Below, in pieces: positions 59,097 through 64,000 of a stretch of 64,000 nucleotides of DNA. Numbering within the stretch: the stretch's first letter is position 1; each line of letters starts with the position of its first letter. The position numbers and the translations under genes are program-made. The stretch spans positions 124,001 through 188,000 of the forward strand of contig JADILM010000003.1 of the NCBI GenBank assembly GCA_016617785.1, in the 5' to 3' direction. Below the pieces are notes generated by a model. It was not told the DNA's origin. It saw only the letters and a program-made list of their open reading frames with translations, and did no database searches. This DNA comes from Sporobolomyces roseus (Eukaryota > Basidiomycota > Microbotryomycetes > Sporidiobolales > Sporidiobolaceae).

Positions 59097-60848
59097 ATGA
59101 CGAGTGACGGTAAAGGCGACTACAAAGTCGTAATCGATCAAGATCAAGAAGCCAACTTGGGTTTATCCTCTTCTCAATCTCCTTCGACTCGATCAAGTTT
59201 CAGCGCTGCGGGATCTCAATCAGCTGGAGGAATCAGACCTCAACTCTCATTAACAGATCAAATGTCGAATCATCCTGCTTTACCCATCTTGTGTTATTGC
59301 GCAAGTTCAATCCTCATGACGGTGAGTTGACCATTCTCATTTCTCTCACTCTTTCGCTCACATTACTCAATATCTCGTTTCCTTTCGCGATCAGGTCGTC
59401 AATAGTCAGTACACCTCTCACTAGATCTAACAAAGTGTGACTGGGACTGACTAGAGAGTGCTTGCGATACAGAATTCGTCGTATCTGGATCACATTTCAA
59501 CATGAATTTCCTCCTCTTGACAATTCAATCAACAGTCTGCGTCTCCTGCGTAATCACTGCGAAACGGTTAGGTGTAAGTCGAGTATCTCCTCACATTCTC
59601 AAGCGACGCCAGCTGATTCACGGAAGCAATCGAACAGGTGATTACGTTCAGGGATTGGGATAAAGACGACGCGAGGAAATGGTTCCCAATCTCTTTCATG
59701 TTGGTTTCCGTTATCTACACTGGTTCAAAGTCACTCGTGAGTCCCGTATCTCTATCTACAGAAGAGTTGTTGGCTAATCGAGGGCAATTCGGCATGATAG
59801 CAATACCTTTCAGTACCGGTTTACACGATCTTCAAGAATCTGACAATCATCTTGATCGCATACGGAGAGGTGTTATGGTTCGGAGGAATCGTCACTCCTT
59901 TGACTCTTGTCTCGTTCGGACTCATGGTGAGCCTGAAACTATTCTTTCTTGAACATGAGAATAAAGCTAAACGGTGTAGTTGCTTGCTCTGATCACAGGT
60001 CGTTTCATCCTTGATGGCCGCTAGTCCAGATATCATCAACTTCTTGAACGGTGTAGAGACGATCAAAGCTCCCGGTCAATCGAACGTCGGTTACGCATGG
60101 ATGATGGTCAGTCTCCTCTTTTTTTCGCCTCACCAGCTTCTTCAGGTGCTCACCCCAAGTCTCTTCCTCAGGTCAACTGCCTAGTCTCAGCAGGCTACGT
60201 CCTCGCAATGCGTAAACGAATCAAGGTGACCAACTTCAAGGATTGGGATTCAATGTTCTACAATAACTTGCTGTCAATTCCGGTACTCGTCACTTTCTCC
60301 CTCCTCGTCGAGAACTGGTCTTACGAATCTCTCGCTCTCAACTTGTGAGTACACTCTCATAACCTCGCGACGATTCAAGGGACTGACGATTCTTTCGAGA
60401 ACAGCCCCGAGGAGACTCGAACTTCTTTGTTATTCTTGATGGCATTCTCTGGTGCAGCAGCCGTCTTCATCTCTTGTAAGCTCTCTTTCGCCCAATCCGT
60501 TCATACTTCGAAGCTGACTTGTAGATCCGAGTGCAGACACTACCGCATGGTGTATCCGAACAAACAGTTCGACGACTTTCTCAATGGTCGGAGCACTCAA
60601 CAAGCTTCCCGTAGCTGCATCAGGCGTACGTCCTTTCCATTTCCCTCGTGCTCAGACTCGCGCTAATGTCGTTCGAGTCCAATTCGTTTCAGTTGATCTT
60701 CTTCGGAGACCCAGCAACGTTCGCAAACGTTTCTTCGATCATGGTCGGGTTCATCGCGGGACTCGTCTACTCTGCTGCGAAATCAGCTCAATCAGCTCAA
60801 GCGAAACTCGCTGCCAGTAACGGGATGGAATTAGGGAAACCTAGATAA
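59097..60848 (+). CDS. VRG4: Golgi GDP-mannose transporter
   Basis: Golgi antiporter importing GDP-mannose in exchange for GMP for mannan and glycan synthesis. Ten helices with the diagnostic FNMNFLLL block (in [12 protein letters not shown]) and GALNKLP (GDP-mannose-binding GALNK). Also [22 protein letters not shown] and [18 protein letters not shown] 60-residue soluble Ser/Gln-rich N-terminus. ATG at 59097. The locus is exon-rich and includes a 10-nt micro-exon at 59395-59404 between introns 59322-59394 and 59405-59472 that supplies VVN of TVVNKFVVSG. C-terminus MELGKPR, TAA ending at 60848. Divergent from the SET gene. Confidence 0.95.
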
Positions 60849-61434
60849 AAAGAGAGAAAGGAACGCTAATTCTCCATCGCCCTCGTTTCTCGACTCCCTC
60901 CCTCAATAAGCAATCGCACACCTCCATCCCACTGCTGCATTCACCTTCACCCTTAACCCATTTCTTTCTTTCTGCATAACAACTCCCCTCCTCCGCTCTT
61001 CTCTCCGACCTCGCTCTCCCTAACCCCTCCCCTTCTTCCGCCTCTCTGCCCGTGTCAAGCCTCGTCTAGAAACCCTTATATGTGCATGTACTGTGTTTCC
61101 CCTTTTCCCTCTCTATCTCTCTTTCTGTTCGTTTCATGGTTCGTCGTTCGTTCGGTAGGTGTTATAGGATTCTCCGTTTTCAGTTTTGAGGGGTGGAGGG
61201 AGTACCGTTTAGTAGAGGGTTATTTTGATACTTCGGAATCATAGCAAACAATATTCTCATTCCCGGAAGAGCTCTCCTCGCAAAGAAGTAGAGAGCAGGA
61301 TTTCTGACAAAGAAGAAAAGGAAGATTCGCTAATTACAATTGGTTGTGGATCTTCCTCCTCTCGTATCTATAGATTATCAACTCCTCATCCGTCTCTGCA
61401 TCCGAACCAACGTCTCTCGTGCCGAGTAGAGACC
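60849..61434. other. Convergent 3' intergenic region
   Basis: Between VRG4 (+) and the PBDC1-like gene (-). C/T-rich at 60880-61140 with a ctctctatctctctttct run; no gene. The small plus frames at 61225-61614 overlap the antisense of PBDC1 exons and are not supported. Confidence 0.55.
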
Positions 61435-62280
61435 CTAGTTCTTCTCGTCTTGAGCAGCTTTCCAAACTTTATCGTTCAAACCATTTCGATTCCTTGCAAT
61501 CTCGATCGCATAGAATTGTACTCGATAGCCTACAGACGTTCAATGTGTCAGATCAGATCAATCCACGACGAGCAGGAATGGAGGGAAGACGGTCGCAAGC
61601 GTACCGAACATTGAGTTAGTTTCAGTATAATCATCCTCCGAGTTCAATCTGATCAGAGTTCCAAAGTTATATTCATCTACGCATTCATGTCGGAGAGGTG
61701 ACGATCAGTTCACGTTCTTTCCAGACCCACGAGCGAAGAAAAGGAGGACAGTTTGTTTGAGAACTCACCAACTTTCTTCTCGAACGGCAACATGAACTCT
61801 CTCCATCGCTTCTTGCCCGTCGCACTCTTGATCTCGTCCTCACTCAACTGCCTCAACTTCTTTCCGCCGTCCTCCAAGTAATCGGGAAAGTGTTGAGAGA
61901 AAGAATCGAAAATCTCATCGTCCAATCTATAGAGCACAGATCAGCACTGATGGTTCGAGAGTGAGAGAGGAGAGGAGAATAGGGGTAGAGGAGCGTACTT
62001 TGTGAGTCGTTTGAGAGTTGAAGGTTGGATTCCAGTGATCAATTTCCAATAAGTTTCTGCTTGTTCGACGCAAGTAACTGCGAATTGCATTTCAATCTAT
62101 TCATATACTATTCTATCAGCTCAAGAGCGAGGCGAGGGAGACAGGGAGGGAGTAGTTCTTTACAGTTCCATCATTCTCTGCAGTTTCGGCACTGAACCCA
62201 GAAGGGATCGCTTGAGGTTGTCCATTCGAATCTAGTACGCCAGAAGAACCTCCAGAGATGATATCGTCGAATTCAGACAT
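61435..62280 (-). CDS. PBDC1/YPL225W (CHP1) homologue
   Basis: Small cytosolic protein of the PBDC1 family. Yeast YPL225W has been described as a co-translational chaperone for eEF1A; I take that role from the family. ATG at 62280 (MSEFDDIISGGSSGV...). Later blocks: IEMQFAVTCVEQAETYWKLI, LDDEIFDSFSQHFPD, KKRWREFMLPFEKKV, then, after a 5' splice at 61770, DEYNFGTLIRLNSEDDYTETNSMFG and YRVQFYAIEIARNRNGLND, which match the conserved PBDC1 core and tail. Six exons, TAG at 61435-61437. About 190 residues, normal length apart from an N-terminal 35-residue tail. Confidence 0.9.
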
Positions 62281-62489
62281 GGTTGAACAGAGTTGGTGAA
62301 AGTGGTAAATAAAAGATGAAAGAGAAATTTCACAAGTTCAAAATAGCAAAACTTCACATTGAATCGCTCTCAAAAGCTGAGGAGACGCAGAGATAGAAGA
62401 GACAAAGGAGTTGCATTGAACAAGAAAAAGAAGGAGGAAAACACAAAAATTGAAAACTGAAAAAACCGACACAACCCTCTCCTAGCTGA

Positions 62490-63276
62490 TTACTCTGAGA
62501 AAGTACCATCGATACCTCCAGTAGGGATACCATGACCGTGATCAGCATGTTCGTGTTGGTATCGGATACCACTATAGAAACCATCGCAACAAACAAAACG
62601 GGAAATCAGTTCTTTTCCTCTTCTTCGAGAGAGACACTTCGTTCCGTCTCGTTAAGAGCGAGACTAGTCGATGGGAGTGAGTCAGACGTACCAGTAAGTA
62701 CACATGTGAGGACCTTCCTTGTCCAAATTGATGAAAACTCTGGGATGTCCCAAAGGTCCTCCTCCTATTTCTCCTCCGACTCTTTTCACATCAGCTCGGC
62801 GTTTCTTTAAAGAGAGAGAGTGGGAAAGGGAGTATGAGCTGACCTCCATCACAAGCAGCGACACGTTGTTGGATCAATCGGATAGGTTCTTCTTTGATCA
62901 ATTCAATCGCGGCCATAGGTCGAGGTTGGAATTGTTCTGAAGTTTGTTCGAATCGAGGTCCAGACATGGCTTCGGTTCTACATGACATGACAATCTCTAT
63001 CGAATCAGTTCTCGAGGTTTGTAAAGGGGAGTTGAGGGAGTGAGAAGGAGGTTACCTCGCTGCTTGGTTTCGAGACCAAGTTGTAGTGCGGTTTGGAGCT
63101 TGCACTTCCGAGATTGTAGGAGGAGTGTGAGGTTTCCTGGCATGTAGTTAGATTAGCGTAAGTGGAGAATAGATGAGATGAGATGAAGTAGAAACAACTC
63201 ACGCGGGAATCCGAATGACTTGATTGTGAACGCATCGCTTGTGAATGAGCAGAGGTGATCTAAGAGTGCGTAACAT
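62490..63276 (-). CDS. Mitochondrial complex I zinc subunit (NDUFS6 / 13-kDa type)
   Basis: Accessory N-module subunit of NADH:ubiquinone oxidoreductase needed late in assembly, binding one zinc. ATG at 63276 (MLRTLRSPLLIHKRCVHNQVIRIPA): an arginine-rich presequence with no acidic residues. Later exons give [59 protein letters not shown] and, after a TG|T join, CGIRYQHEH. This supplies the Cys-x8-His-x14-Cys-x2-Cys zinc motif of NDUFS6/NUYM. Ends GIDGTFSE, TAA at 62490-62492. Four to five exons, about 140 residues. Its presence indicates a fungus with canonical complex I. Confidence 0.92.
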
Positions 63277-63467
63277 GGTCGACTAGTCTGAACGAGTGAG
63301 CGGGGGGAACGGAGGAGAGGTTTGATCGTTTCTTGGATTCGATTTCAACTCTCTCGCTCACTCCCACTCTCTCTCTGTCCGACTCGACGCTTCACTGAAC
63401 GCTAGACAGCAATAGATTGCCCACAAGCCAAGGGAAGTGATTACAGGAGGAGATCGAACCGGGAGTG

Positions 63468-64000
63468 ATGAGTTATCATTACGCTCACTCTGTACCAGAC
63501 TCGACTTATTACGGTTACTCAAACTATGAACCACAAGGACAAGCATCAGTACAACCACCAGCTCTAGCACCTCCCATTCCTCCCAACCCTTATCATTCGA
63601 CTTCCCCTCCTTCCCCTCCTCCTGGCGCATACAATCCAACAACTTCAACTTGGCAACAACCTACTTCACCAAATGGCTCAATATCAACTACTCGAGGAGG
63701 GGGAGACGCAGGGTGGAGAGAGAGTAGAATCATTTCAATGTATGGAGGAGATGGAGGAACCGCTCCCAATTCACCAGATCATCATCCTCATCATCAACAG
63801 TACTCGAATGGGATAGGGAATGGTAACACGATGACTACACAGGGAACTGGAGCGGGAGCTACATACTTTCAGGGAATTCAATCGGAACAACCTCGTCCTT
63901 TCGTATCTCCTTCGACTGGTGCAACCTTCGTCAATCATTCCCCTTCCATCCCTACTGCCCCTCCTTCTATGACCTCCAATTCGAACTATGTTCCCCTTCC
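63468..64000 (+). CDS. Pro/Ser/Gln/Gly-rich protein, 3' end outside the window
   Basis: Open from ATG at 63468 (MSYHYAHSVPDSTYYGYSNYEPQGQ) to the window end without stop or evident intron. The 177 visible residues are low complexity: PPALAPPIPPNP, SPPSPPPGAYNP, HHPHHQQ and NGNT repeats. No folded domain is visible. Such N-termini are common in fungal transcription factors and RNA-binding proteins, but nothing here decides between them. Divergent from the NDUFS6 gene, 191 bases apart. Confidence 0.75.
   Translation, partial: MSYHYAHSVPDSTYYGYSNYEPQGQASVQPPALAPPIPPNPYHSTSPPSPPPGAYNPTTSTWQQPTSPNGSISTTRGGGDAGWRESRIISMYGGDGGTAPNSPDHHPHHQQYSNGIGNGNTMTTQGTGAGATYFQGIQSEQPRPFVSPSTGATFVNHSPSIPTAPPSMTSNSNYVPL

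Noticed and set aside
61225..61614. Plus ORF MILRNHSKQYSHSRKSS...
   Set aside because: Antisense to the last PBDC1-like exons and C/T-rich 3' sequence; no similarity.
1..64000. tRNA or rRNA genes, CRISPR arrays, transposons
   Set aside because: Scanned by eye for GTTCGANTC-type T-arms, direct-repeat arrays and transposase or reverse-transcriptase motifs; none convincing. A tRNAscan-SE and RepeatMasker run would be decisive.
1..64000. Bacterial or phage origin with a defence island
   Set aside because: Dense GT-AG introns, no ribosome-binding sites or operons, and exclusively eukaryotic gene families.

Overview
This is a eukaryotic nuclear window, almost certainly from a basidiomycete fungus. 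Genes are densely packed on both strands and cut by many short GT-AG introns (mostly 50-75 nt, donors like GTGAGT/GTACGT, branch-like CTGAC or CTAAC). The protein set includes a PDR-type ABC transporter, BEM3, BUD6, SSU1, VRG4 and a basidiomycete-type DUF6534-like membrane protein. Base composition is roughly balanced. A Pucciniomycotina yeast is my guess, not something the sequence proves. I count 30 protein genes. I saw no tRNA, rRNA, transposon or CRISPR array. Exon joins were worked out by eye from reading frame, splice signals and family similarity.

Layout. 1-12 kb: 3' part of a PDR drug-efflux ABC transporter (+), a Nudix hydrolase (-), an FBXO31-like F-box protein (+) and GTP cyclohydrolase II, RIB1 (-). 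12-17 kb: a Ser/Thr-rich single-pass membrane protein (-) and an unrecognised Cys-motif protein (-). 17-31.5 kb: a secreted/metabolic stretch with a GH18 chitinase (+), a 7-TM DUF6534-like protein (-), D-aminoacyl-tRNA deacylase (+), a carboxymuconolactone decarboxylase/alpha-beta hydrolase fusion (-), an EthD-like protein (+), a secreted I9-type proteinase inhibitor (+), a GH26-like glycosidase (+) and an isochorismatase-fold hydrolase (-). 31.7-34 kb: a second Nudix gene, an inverted near-copy of the first, and NAD-dependent methylene-THF dehydrogenase MTD1 (+). 34-41 kb: dynein light intermediate chain, an ER-type Hsp90 with a signal peptide and C-terminal HEEL, and a small membrane protein (all -). 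42-53 kb: BEM3 RhoGAP (-), SSU1-like transporter (+), BUD6/AIP3 (-). 53-64 kb: cis-prenyltransferase RER2 (+), an AKTIP/FTS-like E2 variant (-), an F-box protein (-), a SET-domain methyltransferase (-), GDP-mannose transporter VRG4 (+), PBDC1/YPL225W homologue (-), complex I zinc subunit NDUFS6 (-) and the start of a Pro/Ser/Gln-rich protein (+).

Functional threads. RER2 (dolichol), VRG4 (GDP-mannose import) and the ER Hsp90 all serve secretory glycosylation and folding. BEM3 and BUD6 act in Cdc42/actin polarity. Dynein light intermediate chain and the FTS-like protein both belong to dynein transport. These are ordinary linked eukaryotic genes, not an operon. The points most worth a second look are the inverted Nudix pair with patchy identity that suggests gene conversion, the fungal GRP94-like Hsp90, the CMD-hydrolase fusion, and the orphan secreted inhibitor with a possible alternative last exon.
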